From Selenomonadaceae bacterium (GTDB taxonomy: Bacteria > Bacillota > Negativicutes > Selenomonadales > Selenomonadaceae): a DNA stretch of 38,140 nucleotides. This document shows, piece by piece, positions 16,191-23,806 of this stretch. The stretch covers positions 1-38,140 of the forward strand of contig JAFVBP010000352.1 in the NCBI GenBank assembly GCA_017479925.1, given 5' to 3'. The notes beneath the pieces were generated by a model, which worked only from the letters and a program-made list of their open reading frames with translations, was not told where the DNA came from and ran no database searches. Numbering within the stretch: position 1 is the first letter of the stretch; every line of letters begins with the position of its first letter. Position numbers and translations under genes: made by a program.

Positions 16191-17192
16191 TTACTCGAAA
16201 ATGTTGTGCTTAACGCGGTCGTGTTCTTCGGATTTTTTCGCGTCGTTCCAGCGGTCGGTTGTGCCGACAAGGTACTTATTGGACTGTTCCTTGCTCCGTA
16301 GAGCGGATACATGCAGTCTCTACATCCAAATAGACGACGTCAAAACCGAAAACGTTTGAACGCTTTCTTTTGAACTTTGCTCTGACGCTTTCGGCTTTTT
16401 TCTCAAATTTCTCGGCAAGCCAACGAGCGGCTTCAGTCTGTGATTCAAATTCTTTGCGAACGCCGGCTTGAATAAGAACAAGTGGTTTTTTACAGCTCGC
16501 TTGGTGTTTGGACAAATTTTCCGAACCGATTTTTGAAATATTGCTGTGGTCACGGTTTTTCATCTGTTCGCTTTTGGTGACGTAACGCAGATTCGTGTAA
16601 TGGTTGTTCAAACTGTTACGATCGATGTGGTCAATTTCGTAACCTTCAGGTTTTTCTCCCAACCAACATTCCGCCACAACACGCGCTATGGGGATTCGCT
16701 GAACTTTCCCGTCTCGACAGATGAACGTAAAACAATATCCCTTCGTTGAGTGATGATAGTCGACGATAATCTTGTTTTGCTTCTTCGACTTCACGTTTCG
16801 GAAAATGCGCCCGTCCTCGCTCACTTCGTAAAAAAACTTGAGTGACGGTATCTTTCTGAACTCGCGATTGGTCATTTTGATGACCTCCCCCGAAACCCTG
16901 TGCGTTATTTTTTTACTTGTGACTTCTGTCGAAATCCGGCGCACAGAGCGGCCTAAGCCACAGTATCACTTTTGGGGCTACCTCAGCAACCCGTTATGCG
17001 TCTGATGCGTTCAAACTTTTGACCGCGGGCGGTGTAACTGACATCGACACAGCCGTCGTCACACGCCTTGACTTGAATCGACTTGACGGGTTCGGCGACA
17101 CGTTCGCGCACGTAAGCGACATAAGCGGCGGCCTCGTCGCGGTCGGCGTCGTCAAGCCCGACGAACGAAACTTTCACGCCGTCAACAGTCAT
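16191..17192 (-). CDS. small NrdD-C-terminal-like protein, split by a group I intron
   Basis: Two exons: 17192-16989 (68 codons) and 16274-16191 (27 codons and stop), joined after removal of 16275-16988. The spliced 95-residue product ends RITGYLVGTTDRWNDAKKSE followed by EHDRVKHNIFE, which is the pattern of the C-terminal end of anaerobic ribonucleoside-triphosphate reductases (RITGYL..W/FN.AK..E..DRVKH). Unspliced, exon 1 runs into a stop two codons into the intron. The ATG has GGAAGTGA upstream and follows the MscS gene by six bases. The protein lacks the glycyl-radical site of full NrdD, so it is a stand-alone small relative, perhaps an accessory subunit; function is inferred from this similarity only. 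Confidence 0.8.
16275..16988 (-). mobile_element. group I self-splicing intron (714 bases)
   Basis: Core helices can be read on the minus strand. P1: exon GGGT (16992-16989) pairs with intron GCCC (16978-16975) through the conserved U.G at the splice site and extends four more pairs into the intron. P3: GATAC (16967-16963) with GTATC (16310-16306). P7: GACTG (16318-16314) with CAGTC (16286-16282). P8: GCTC-TACG-GAGC (16304-16293), a UNCG-type loop. The final base is G, as required. The 3' strand of P7 lies in AAGGAACAGTCC, close to the conserved group I sequence. The HNH gene lies between P3 and P7 and its last codons form the P7-P3-P8 part of the ribozyme. Confidence 0.88.
16276..16875 (-). 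CDS. HNH homing endonuclease encoded in the group I intron
   Basis: A 199-residue protein from an ATG behind GGGGGAGG. The N-terminus has a NUMOD4-like motif (FYEVSEDGRIFRNV). The HNH core follows at about 70-110: RVVAECWLGEKPEGYEIDHI with the catalytic His, then NSLNNHYTNLRYVT. The C-terminal third has a NUMOD1-like DNA-binding motif (SQTEAARWLAEKFEKKAESV). This is the architecture of intron-borne HNH homing endonucleases, which cut intron-less alleles so that the intron is copied in. Its TAA lies one base before the 3' splice site and its last 15 or so codons overlap ribozyme helices. The protein looks intact, so the intron may still be mobile. Confidence 0.92.
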   Translation of the reverse strand: MTNREFRKIPSLKFFYEVSEDGRIFRNVKSKKQNKIIVDYHHSTKGYCFTFICRDGKVQRIPIARVVAECWLGEKPEGYEIDHIDRNSLNNHYTNLRYVTKSEQMKNRDHSNISKIGSENLSKHQASCKKPLVLIQAGVRKEFESQTEAARWLAEKFEKKAESVRAKFKRKRSNVFGFDVVYLDVETACIRSTEQGTVQ

Positions 17193-17198
17193 GAGAAA

Positions 17199-18299
17199 TC
17201 ACTTCCTTAAATCGATTTTTGTATCAGCGGGCAAGTCAAGCGTGCGAATCGGGAACGGAATGTTGATGCCCTCCGCGTCGAAACGCTTCTTGATCGCCTT
17301 GATGAACTCGTGCTTCAAAATGTATTGATTCGTAAAACTTCTGACGTGCATGACCGCGTTAAAATCAATCGACGAGTCGTTAAAATGTTGGTAACGCACA
17401 ACGGGCGCAAGCGGACTTCTGTCGCGGCCGTTTTCGTCGAGTTGCGGTTCGTAGCCGTCGATTTTAATCTGCAACTCGCGGGCAACCTCAATCGTCACGC
17501 GTTCGACGTGCTCAAGGTCGCTTTCGTAGCCGACGCCAATCGGCACAATCAAAACAATGTCGTCACGCGGCTGCGAAAAATTCGTTATGACGGAAGAGGC
17601 GATAACTTTATTCGGGATAACCACGACGTTACTGTCCGAAGGCGGCGTCACCGTGATATATCGCCAGTTGATATCGGTCACGCGCCCTTCGTCGCCCGTC
17701 GAAAGTTTTATGTAATCGTTGACGCGGAACTGTTTGGAAACGATAATTTGCAGTCCCGAAAAAACATTTTCCAGCGTCTCGCGCAAGCCGAAAGCTATTG
17801 CCATACTGCCGACGCCCAAAGTTGCCATAATCGGCGCGACGGAAATGTTGAAGTAGTCCAGCACAATCAGCGCGCCCGAAGCGTAAATCACCACTCGGAA
17901 AATCGTGTCGAGCAAGGTCGATTGTTGCATGTCGCTTGAGCCGGAAAACTTGAGCCGAATGAAACCCGACAGCGTTCGTTCGCAGACCCGTGTCAGCGAA
18001 AAAATGATGACCGTAAACAGTATGTACGAAAAGATTTTGTCGAGGCTTTCGGGCAAGTCCGACGTTTGGACGCTCCAATAAAGCCCGATAACCAGGCACA
18101 GCGAAATCGGCACGCCTTTCATTGCGCGGAAGAAAAGTCCCATCAGCTCCGAATCGCTGCCTTTGGCTTTCGCTTCAAGTTTGCGTGTCAACATGCGGTT
18201 TAGAACAATGCCGACAGTCAGCGCGACGCCCAAAATGCACGCGACGATTATCAGGTCGTCTATAACGCTTGACCAGTCAATTTGTTGCAGAAAATCCAA
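17199..18299 (-). CDS. MscS-family mechanosensitive channel
   Basis: A 366-residue inner-membrane channel protecting against hypo-osmotic shock. Four hydrophobic segments lie in residues 15-170. The pore-lining helix ends in the Gly/Ala-rich stretch LGVGSMAIAFGLRETLENVF, followed by the beta domain (FRVNDYIKLSTGDEGRVTDI) and the alpha/beta C-terminal domain. The start is TTG behind AGAGGTGA. The gene is followed six bases later by the NrdD-like small gene, probably in one transcript. Heptad repeats lie just upstream of its start. Confidence 0.93.
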   Translation of the reverse strand: MDFLQQIDWSSVIDDLIIVACILGVALTVGIVLNRMLTRKLEAKAKGSDSELMGLFFRAMKGVPISLCLVIGLYWSVQTSDLPESLDKIFSYILFTVIIFSLTRVCERTLSGFIRLKFSGSSDMQQSTLLDTIFRVVIYASGALIVLDYFNISVAPIMATLGVGSMAIAFGLRETLENVFSGLQIIVSKQFRVNDYIKLSTGDEGRVTDINWRYITVTPPSDSNVVVIPNKVIASSVITNFSQPRDDIVLIVPIGVGYESDLEHVERVTIEVARELQIKIDGYEPQLDENGRDRSPLAPVVRYQHFNDSSIDFNAVMHVRSFTNQYILKHEFIKAIKKRFDAEGINIPFPIRTLDLPADTKIDLRK

Positions 18300-18317
18300 T
18301 CAAATCACCTCTGAAAA

Positions 18318-18352
18318 GCAATGCGTAATGCTTAGTGCGCAATGCGTAATTG
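18318..18352. repeat. heptad repeat block, GCAATGC/GTAATGC class
   Basis: Units GCAATGC, GTAATGC, TTAGTGC, GCAATGC and GTAATTG, the inverse of the ATTACGC class, between the MscS gene and the divergent acetyltransferase gene. Confidence 0.8.
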
Positions 18353-18378
18353 ATTTTTTTTCGGCGACGTTGTATCAT
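18350..18378 (+). promoter_or_regulatory. promoter of the acetyltransferase gene
   Basis: TTGATT, 17-base spacer, TATCAT. The -35 begins in the last unit of the heptad block. Confidence 0.5.
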
Positions 18379-18408
18379 TGCCCGCACACTCGGAAGGAGT
18401 TGGTTGCA

Positions 18409-18921
18409 GTGAACAAAGTTTTAATCGAAGGTCGACGCCTGCGACTTCGGCGGGCAAACGACACGGATTTGAATTACATCATGACGTTGCAGTTCGCGCC
18501 CGAAAATTTGAAATTTATCGTGCCGTTCGACGAAGATTTTCAACGCGAAGTCATGCAGTCCGACGGCTCGGAAAAGTTAAACGTCATCATCGAAGAACTC
18601 GACGGTACGCCCGCGGGTTACTTCCTGTTGCAGGGGCTTGACACGTCTTGCGCGGAATTCACGCACGTCATCATTGAGCGCAAAGGTTTGGGCTACGGTC
18701 GCGAGTCCATGAAACTTCTGCTTGATTGGACGTTCGCGACGAAAAAATTTCACCGCGTGTGGATTGACTGCAAAGAGTACAACTCAATCGCCCTGCACCT
18801 GTACGAAAGTCTCGGCTTTGTTCGTGAAGGTTGCCTGCGCGAATTTCTGTTGACCGACGGCGTTTGGGAAGATTTAATCGTGCTCGGCTTGCTTGACCAT
18901 GAATATCTTGCACAACGGTAA
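18409..18921 (+). CDS. GNAT-family N-acetyltransferase (RimJ/RimL-like)
   Basis: A 170-residue acetyl-CoA-dependent acetyltransferase. A GTG start is chosen because AAGGAG precedes it at nine bases. The N-terminal beta strand GRRLRLRRANDTDL is typical, and the acetyl-CoA binding region is GLGYGRESMKLLLDWTF. The C-terminal NSIALHLYESLGFVREGCLR is the usual motif B of the RimJ/RimL or SpeG branch. The target (ribosomal protein, polyamine or amino acid) cannot be told. It stands alone, divergent from the MscS gene, with a repeat region downstream. Confidence 0.9.
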   Translation: MNKVLIEGRRLRLRRANDTDLNYIMTLQFAPENLKFIVPFDEDFQREVMQSDGSEKLNVIIEELDGTPAGYFLLQGLDTSCAEFTHVIIERKGLGYGRESMKLLLDWTFATKKFHRVWIDCKEYNSIALHLYESLGFVREGCLREFLLTDGVWEDLIVLGLLDHEYLAQR

Positions 18922-18961
18922 CGGTAATCGAAGTTCGATCTACATGGATGACGAGCAACGT

Positions 18962-19000
18962 TGCGGGTCGCTCCAATTGGATTCAACGTCACATTACCGG
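18962..19000 (+). repeat. dispersed repeat R2, copy 1
   Basis: Begins TGCGGGTCGCTCCAATTGGA and continues TTCAACGTCACATTACC. About 35 bases match 29488-29526 and the minus strand of 32905-32944. Here it abuts hairpin A of the composite element. Confidence 0.8.
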
Positions 19001-19157
19001 CCGACATGGATGTCGGCCGCCGCCGCGTATGATACAGGATGTATCATGCGGCGCAGATGACCCTCGGCTTTCGACAACATGCGGGGTACCAACACCGTCG
19101 CCCGCCGCGTAGGCGCGTCTTTCTTTGCTACTTTCTTTCCACGCGGAAAGAAAGTAG
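18998..19157 (+). repeat. composite three-hairpin element, copy 2
   Basis: Hairpin A: CGGCCGACAT / ATGTCGGCCG. Hairpin B: CGCCGC and ATGATACA pairing with TGTATCAT and GCGGCG around GGA. Hairpin C: CTACTTTCTTTCC / GGAAAGAAAGTAG, loop ACGC. Stem bases differ from copy 1 in paired fashion while loops stay the same. Confidence 0.85.
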
Positions 19158-19244
19158 ATCTCAACAAAACAAAATTCATGAATTGACTTCGGACGAGCGA
19201 CGAGCCGCACCCGTCACTAATCGACAACGCACGTCAACTGCGCC

Positions 19245-19287
19245 GAAAAAATAACTCCGCTCTGATTTCGGAACGGAGATTTTTTTA
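19245..19287. terminator. terminator after the flavodoxin gene
   Basis: Stem CTCCG / CGGAG (extended by two further pairs past a mismatch), with A-rich sequence on the left and seven T on the right. Confidence 0.6.
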
Positions 19288-19307
19288 TGTCGTTGAGCAA
19301 AAAAGAT

Positions 19308-19736
19308 TTACACGGCTTTGGCAAGGTCCTCGCCGAGTTTGCGGCATTCGTCAAGAGTTTCGTCGTCCGGGGCATTTTCCGAAATGACGGAACCGACGAA
19401 CTTCGCGCCGGCTTCTTTGGTGCGCTCGCTCCAATTCTCCATCCACGCGCCGCCGCCCCAGCCGTAGCTGCCGAAAAGTCCGACGGGCACGCCGTTGAGT
19501 TTGGCTTCGGCATCGGTGAAGAACGGCTCGAACGAATCTTCTTCGAGAACTTCGTCGCCCATTGCGGGGCAACCGAACAAAAAGCCGTTGTAATCAGCCA
19601 TGTCCGAGGCGTTGAAGTCGTCTACCTGGAAAACTTCAACGTCCGCGCCCGCAGACTTGGCACCTTCGGCAACCGCTTCCGCCATGGCTTCGGTATTTCC
19701 CGTGCCGCTCCAAAAAACGACCGCGATTTTACTCAT
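19308..19736 (-). CDS. flavodoxin
   Basis: A 142-residue FMN electron carrier. The phosphate-binding loop is SGTGNTEAM (residues 10-18). The flavin-contact loops are GCPAMGDEVLEE (about 55-66) and GSYGWGGGAWMENW (about 89-102), both standard for short-chain clostridial flavodoxins. The protein is acidic, as expected. GGAGGG precedes the ATG and a good promoter lies upstream, so it is monocistronic. It could supply electrons to radical-SAM or reductase enzymes; the partner is not indicated. Confidence 0.95.
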   Translation of the reverse strand: MSKIAVVFWSGTGNTEAMAEAVAEGAKSAGADVEVFQVDDFNASDMADYNGFLFGCPAMGDEVLEEDSFEPFFTDAEAKLNGVPVGLFGSYGWGGGAWMENWSERTKEAGAKFVGSVISENAPDDETLDECRKLGEDLAKAV

Positions 19737-19776
19737 CAGAATCCCTCCAAAAAAGTTTTGACTCTAAACCGCGCAC

Positions 19777-19805
19777 ATATTAACACAGCGATTTTGCCGC
19801 GTCAA
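19777..19805 (-). promoter_or_regulatory. sigma-70-type promoter of the flavodoxin gene
   Basis: TTGACG, 17-base spacer, TAATAT on the minus strand, about 40 bases upstream of the start codon. Confidence 0.7.
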
Positions 19806-19822
19806 CAAACTATTTGCCGACA

Positions 19823-20074
19823 GCGTCAACGTCAAGTCAAATTCAGATACGTCGACAACCGCGTCAATTTCGGTCACGTCGACAATCGCGTCAAAATCGT
19901 TCACGCCGACAACCGCGTCAATTTCGGTCACGTCGACAATCGCGTCAATTTCGGTCATGTCGGTCACGTCGACAACCGCGTCAAATTTCAGACACGTTCA
20001 ACGCCGCGTCAAAATCGTTCACGTCGACGGCGCGTCAATTTCGGTCACGTCGACAACCGCGTCAACGTCAAGCC
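19823..20074. repeat. 27-bp tandem array
   Basis: About eight degenerate contiguous units of the type GTCAATTTCGGTCACGTCGA then CAACCGC, some with a 9-base insertion or small changes. It fills the gap between the flavodoxin promoter and the end of the last paralogue gene. Because 27 is a multiple of three, both strands show open nine-residue repeats, but I see no start context and treat it as non-coding. Confidence 0.8.
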
Positions 20075-20090
20075 AACGACCGCGGTTGAA

Positions 20091-20687
20091 TCAATTTTTC
20101 ACGACGGTCAACACGTCCAAATTCCCGTCTTCGGCAATCGAAAATTTCAAGTCGCCGCGTGTGACGGTACCCGAAGAATTTTCGGCGGTCAACTCGTTCA
20201 TCAAAGTCGGCACCTCAACTTCAGGCGCGACGCTGTGCACGAAAGCCGTCAAAATCAGCTGAACGTAAAGCGTCTCGTTTTTGTCTTCGGGCGCGGTGTA
20301 ACAGCACTGCAGAATTTTGAAGTTGCCGCCTTCGGGCAAGGTGACGCCGACAACCGCGACGTTCGAGCCGAAAATCTTCGCGAAAGTGTCGCCGCCCGCG
20401 TTCGGGAAAATTTTGTAATCGTTGATTGTGAACAAATATTCCATGTCCGAAATGTCGTCGGTGCCCAAAGCTTGCTTGAGAATCAACTTCGCCGCAGTGT
20501 CAAATTTTTCCTTGAAAGTGTCGACGTTGACATCGAGCGTTTTGGAATTTTCGGGCGCGGCGGCGGGATTTTGAGCAACGTCGGTGAAAATTCGACCGAA
20601 TTGGCTTTCGGTGAACGGCGCGGCTTCGGAAAAATTTGTAGCCGTCACGGCAAGCAAAATCGTCAGCGCGACAAAAAATTTTTTCAA
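20091..20687 (-). CDS. tandem paralogue D, exported, unrecognised family
   Basis: A 198-residue protein. A TTG start is chosen because GGGAGG precedes it; it gives a signal peptide (KKFFVALTILLAVTATNFSE followed by AA). The mature part shares with its three neighbours the pattern: an F-K/N-x-F-D/N segment, an E/D-Y-K-I/T-F strand, then an F-x-K-I-F-G core and a G-N-F-K-I-L-Q/S-x-C-Y/F-T strand, ending in L-K-F-S...L-D-V-L-T-V. It is the last gene of the PHP-ligase-paralogue operon and the second exported member. I do not recognise the family; its place in the envelope is inferred from the signal peptide. Confidence 0.75.
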   Translation of the reverse strand: MKKFFVALTILLAVTATNFSEAAPFTESQFGRIFTDVAQNPAAAPENSKTLDVNVDTFKEKFDTAAKLILKQALGTDDISDMEYLFTINDYKIFPNAGGDTFAKIFGSNVAVVGVTLPEGGNFKILQCCYTAPEDKNETLYVQLILTAFVHSVAPEVEVPTLMNELTAENSSGTVTRGDLKFSIAEDGNLDVLTVVKN

Positions 20688-20703
20688 GTCAAGACCTCCC
20701 GAA

Positions 20704-21276
20704 TCAGTTTGCGGTAACGGAAATGACATCCAGATTGTCAAGCGTCACGAACGAAAATTTCACGTTGCCTTTGACGATTGGCGTGTCGGGATTTTCCTTC
20801 GCCTCGGACAGCAGTGTTTTCGCGTCCGAATCGGGCGAAATGCCCTTGACGAAGGCTTCAAGAACCAACATGCGAATCATCGCTTCGTTTTTGTCGTCAA
20901 CCGCCGCGCCGACAAGGTTGAGCGTCTTGAAATGCCCGCTCTCGTCAAGGGAACCGACAATCGCGACCATGTTCATGAAATTTTTGGCGAAGAGCACGTT
21001 TTGACCGTTGGTGACGATATTTTGTTCGCCGATCAAGAAAATTTGTTCCATCTTCGCGGTGTCGTTGCCGGCGTTCGTCTGCGCGATAAAGCCCGACATG
21101 AAGTCGTTAAAATTCTTTTGGAAGGTGCCAACGTCGACAGCGAGCGCGGCGGCGGACGGTTGCACGGTCATTGACAGTATTTGATTGCGCTGTTCGTCGG
21201 TGAATTGAGCGGCTTCGGACACATTTGCAGCCGTCACGGCAAACAAAATCGTCAGTGCGACAAAAAATTTTTTCAA
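20704..21276 (-). CDS. tandem paralogue C, exported, unrecognised family
   Basis: A 190-residue protein with a TTG start behind AAAGGAG. Its signal peptide (KKFFVALTILFAVTAANVSE) is nearly identical to that of paralogue D, including at the DNA level, so the pair arose by recent duplication. The mature parts have diverged more than the signal peptides. The shared pattern is present (VGTFQKNFNDF, LFAKNFMNMVAIVG, GHFKTLNL, VKFSFVTLDNLDVISV). The gene gap to paralogue D is 16 bases. Confidence 0.75.
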   Translation of the reverse strand: MKKFFVALTILFAVTAANVSEAAQFTDEQRNQILSMTVQPSAAALAVDVGTFQKNFNDFMSGFIAQTNAGNDTAKMEQIFLIGEQNIVTNGQNVLFAKNFMNMVAIVGSLDESGHFKTLNLVGAAVDDKNEAMIRMLVLEAFVKGISPDSDAKTLLSEAKENPDTPIVKGNVKFSFVTLDNLDVISVTAN

Positions 21277-21277
21277 G

Positions 21278-21832
21278 TTAAGAACTCCTTTCGGCAACGA
21301 CGTTCAACATGTTCAACTTGCCGCTTTGAATCAGCGTGAAGAGCAAGTCGCCCGCCGTGAAAAAATAATTCGCTTTGAGCACGTCGCGAACTTCGTCGGG
21401 CGCAACTTTCGGGAAAAAAGTTTTCGTAAACGCGCCGAAAACGAAATCCAGTGTCCGTGCTTCGCGAGATCTTTCGGGTTCGGTGAAACACAAACTCAAA
21501 ATTTTAAAATTGTCGTTCGCCGCACCCAAACCGAAAATGCCGACTCCGTCACCGAAAATTTTCACGAACAGCGCGGTTTCGTCGTCCGCGAAAATTTTGT
21601 ATTCGTCGCGCAAAAAAAGTTCCCGCCAAATGGGACGTTCGCCTTCTTCGGCGTCGCGTTCAAGCAGCGATTCAAGTTGCGCGGTGAAATCTTTCTGCAA
21701 CGAGTCGGCGTTGAACGGGATCGTCGCGCTTTTGTCGACGGCGGGATTGTGCGACAATTTGTCGATTATTTCGTTGACGTATTCCTCGGCGATTTTTTTC
21801 GTGCGACGCCTGCGAAGAAATTCACTCGCCAA
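21278..21832 (-). CDS. tandem paralogue B, cytoplasmic, unrecognised family
   Basis: A 184-residue protein without a signal peptide. It has the family pattern (SLQKDFTAQLESLL, DEYKIFADDETALFVKIFGD, NDNFKILSLCFTEPERSREA, DFVFGAFTKTFFP). The start is uncertain: a TTG that overlaps the end of paralogue A by 11 bases is the first possibility, and I see no clear Shine-Dalgarno, so translation may be coupled. It ends two bases before the start of paralogue C. Confidence 0.72.
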   Translation of the reverse strand: MASEFLRRRRTKKIAEEYVNEIIDKLSHNPAVDKSATIPFNADSLQKDFTAQLESLLERDAEEGERPIWRELFLRDEYKIFADDETALFVKIFGDGVGIFGLGAANDNFKILSLCFTEPERSREARTLDFVFGAFTKTFFPKVAPDEVRDVLKANYFFTAGDLLFTLIQSGKLNMLNVVAERSS

Positions 21833-22337
21833 CTGCGGTCACCGTGAGCAGATTGTCGTTTTGCGTGAGCGAAAATTTCACGCCGTCGCGAACAACTTCA
21901 GGCTTCGTTTTAAGCGCGCTGATAAATTCTTCGCCGTCGGATTCGGGCAAGAAACTTTTCGTGAACGCGTCAAACACGAGATTTAACGTCTGCGACTCGC
22001 GTTGATTGTCGGGCACGGTGAAACACAACCGCACGATTTTGAAATTGTCGCCCGAATAGCCGTAAGCGAACAGCCCGATTGTGTCGCCGAACAAGTTGAA
22101 GAAAAAATCTTTGCCCGTGTCCGTGAAAGTTTTGTATTCGTCGATGAGCAACAATTTACGCATGAGCGCAAGACTTTCCTCGTCAAGTTCGGCGGGTTCC
22201 AGAAACGAATTGATTCGTGCGTTGAAATTTTTTTGAAGCGTCTCGATATTGAGCGGCAACGTCGACGGAATGTCGGCAAGGTTGAATCTCTCGAACGCGG
22301 CGGTGATTTCGTCGACCTGTTCACGTGTAATTCTCAT
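21822..22337 (-). CDS. tandem paralogue A, cytoplasmic, unrecognised family
   Basis: A 171-residue protein without a signal peptide. The ATG overlaps the TGA of the acyl-CoA ligase gene (ATGA), and AAGGAGG lies inside the ligase end, so the two are co-translated. The family pattern is clear (TLQKNFNARINSFL, DEYKTFTDTGKDFFFNLFGD, GDNFKIVRLCFTVPDNQRES, VFDAFTKSFLP, KFSLTQNDNLLTVT). Together with B it suggests an ancestral cytoplasmic form later copied behind a signal peptide (C and D). No enzyme motif is visible. Confidence 0.78.
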   Translation of the reverse strand: MRITREQVDEITAAFERFNLADIPSTLPLNIETLQKNFNARINSFLEPAELDEESLALMRKLLLIDEYKTFTDTGKDFFFNLFGDTIGLFAYGYSGDNFKIVRLCFTVPDNQRESQTLNLVFDAFTKSFLPESDGEEFISALKTKPEVVRDGVKFSLTQNDNLLTVTAVGE

Positions 22338-23800
22338 TGTGCAGCCTCCTTCGCGGCAAGATAGTCTTCCAAAATTTTGCGTTTGGCGATTTTGCCCGTC
22401 GACGTGCGCGGCAGTTCGGGCAATTCACGAAACTCGCGGGGCACTTTGTACAGTGCAAGATTTTTCTGCAGGAAACGTTTCAACGCACGGGTATCGACCT
22501 TCGCGCCGTCGGCAACCTCGAAGAAACACGCGCCGACTTGCCCGCGAAGTTTGTCGTCGACGGCGATAACGGCCGCGTCCTTGATGCCGGGGAAACGGTA
22601 AACGACTTCCTCGACTTCGCGCGGGTAAATGTTTTCGCCCATGCTGATAATCATTTCTTTGATGCGGTTGACAATATAATAATAGCCGTCCGCGTCGACC
22701 TTGCCGACATCGCCCGTGTGGAGCCAGCCGTCCGCGTCCAAAGCTTCGGCGGTGGCTTTGGGATTGTTCCAGTAGCCGAGCATGACTTGTCCGCCGCGCA
22801 CCCAAACTTCGCCGACTTCGCCTTGAGCAACGTCGCGACCGTCCTCGTCGACAAGCCGAACTTCCGTGCCGGCAAGCAGTTTGCCGCAGGAACCTTGACG
22901 TTCTTCGCCGTGTGTCGTCAAAAAAACTGCGGGCGACGCTTCCGACAAGCCGTAACCTTCGGCAATGGGCGCGTGAAATTTCGCCTTGAATTCGTCGACA
23001 ATTTTGTCGGGCAAAGTCGTTCCGCCGCTCATGAAAAATCGCACGGTCTTGAAGTCTTCGGCTTTCGCCAACGCGGTCACCAGCTTGAAAATCGACGGCA
23101 CGGCGATAATGTCGGTGATTTCTTCGTCGCGCACCATGTCGATCATGTCTTTGGGCTTGAAGACGCGCAAGACGTGATTGGCGGCTCCGCGATAAAACGT
23201 ATTCAATACGGCGCACGTCCACTCAAAACAGTGATACATCGGCAACACGCAAAGGACGCGGCAGTTGCGTTCGCATTTGAAAACTTCGCATTGACGGGTA
23301 TTGCAAACCAAATTCGCGTGCGACAGGACGGCACCTTTCGGGTTGCCCGTCGTGCCGGAAGTGTAAATTATCACGCACGGATTTTTGTCGCTGAAGTCGG
23401 CGGGCAATTCTGGCGCGTCGTCAAAATTCCCGTCGCCGAAAGTGGCAATGTCGTGTTGCTCAACGTCAATCGGCTCGTCGAAATTAATTTGCTCGTAGGT
23501 GAGCAAATGTTTGACGCCCGCGTCCTGCAAAATGTACGCCGTTTCACGCGGACTGAGCTGAAAATTTATCGGCACGTTGATTGCGCCCAATGAAGTCGCC
23601 GCGAAGTAAGCGAAGATGAATTCTGCACTGTTGCGCGAAAAAATGCCGACGCGGTCACCTTGCCGAATTCCCAAGGCGTGCAGGTGATTTCGGTAACGTT
23701 TAATATCGCGTTTCAGCTGCGCGTAAGTCGTGCGGCGTCCTTCGTCGACGATGGCAATGTCGTCGTCGCGCCCGCGATTTATGATTTCGTGAACCAACAA
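22334..23800 (-). CDS. acyl-CoA ligase (AMP-forming, ANL superfamily)
   Basis: A 488-residue enzyme that activates a carboxylic acid, probably a fatty acid, to an acyl-adenylate and then a thioester. The P-loop motif IIYTSGTTGNPKGAVLSHAN lies near 147-166. Then come GYGLSEASP, GEVWVRGGQVMLGYW, the DGWLHTGDVGKVDADGYYYI hinge with NRIKEMI, and the C-terminal catalytic Lys in TSTGKIAKRKI. The TTG start is preceded by AAAGGAGC. It lies six bases after the PHP gene and overlaps paralogue A, so it is the centre of a six-gene operon. The acid substrate and whether the acceptor is CoA or a carrier protein are not shown. Confidence 0.92.
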   Translation of the reverse strand: MLVHEIINRGRDDDIAIVDEGRRTTYAQLKRDIKRYRNHLHALGIRQGDRVGIFSRNSAEFIFAYFAATSLGAINVPINFQLSPRETAYILQDAGVKHLLTYEQINFDEPIDVEQHDIATFGDGNFDDAPELPADFSDKNPCVIIYTSGTTGNPKGAVLSHANLVCNTRQCEVFKCERNCRVLCVLPMYHCFEWTCAVLNTFYRGAANHVLRVFKPKDMIDMVRDEEITDIIAVPSIFKLVTALAKAEDFKTVRFFMSGGTTLPDKIVDEFKAKFHAPIAEGYGLSEASPAVFLTTHGEERQGSCGKLLAGTEVRLVDEDGRDVAQGEVGEVWVRGGQVMLGYWNNPKATAEALDADGWLHTGDVGKVDADGYYYIVNRIKEMIISMGENIYPREVEEVVYRFPGIKDAAVIAVDDKLRGQVGACFFEVADGAKVDTRALKRFLQKNLALYKVPREFRELPELPRTSTGKIAKRKILEDYLAAKEAAQ

Positions 23801-23806
23801 AGTATT

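Larger units (their letters stand above)
18922..19307. other. 386-base intergenic region made largely of dispersed repeats
   Basis: Holds R2 copy 1 (18962-19000), the composite three-hairpin element copy 2 (18998-19157) and the flavodoxin terminator (19245-19287). I see no convincing small gene. Confidence 0.7.

Noticed and set aside
16085..16312. Separate 75-residue protein on the minus strand
   Set aside because: It overlaps the terminator, R1 and exon 2 in another frame; exon 2 of the intron-split gene accounts for the conserved sequence.
19764..19967. Open frame with nine-residue repeats (DVTEIDAVV type) over the 27-bp array
   Set aside because: Open because 27 is a multiple of three; both strands are open, no Shine-Dalgarno fits, and the flavodoxin promoter lies inside it.
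19287..20717. 476-codon open frame on the plus strand
   Set aside because: It runs antisense through flavodoxin, the 27-bp array and paralogue D, all of which explain the sequence better.
22337..23593. Long open frame on the plus strand opposite the acyl-CoA ligase
   Set aside because: Antisense shadow: the minus-strand ligase is complete with all motifs, and the plus-strand product is low-complexity with no start signal.
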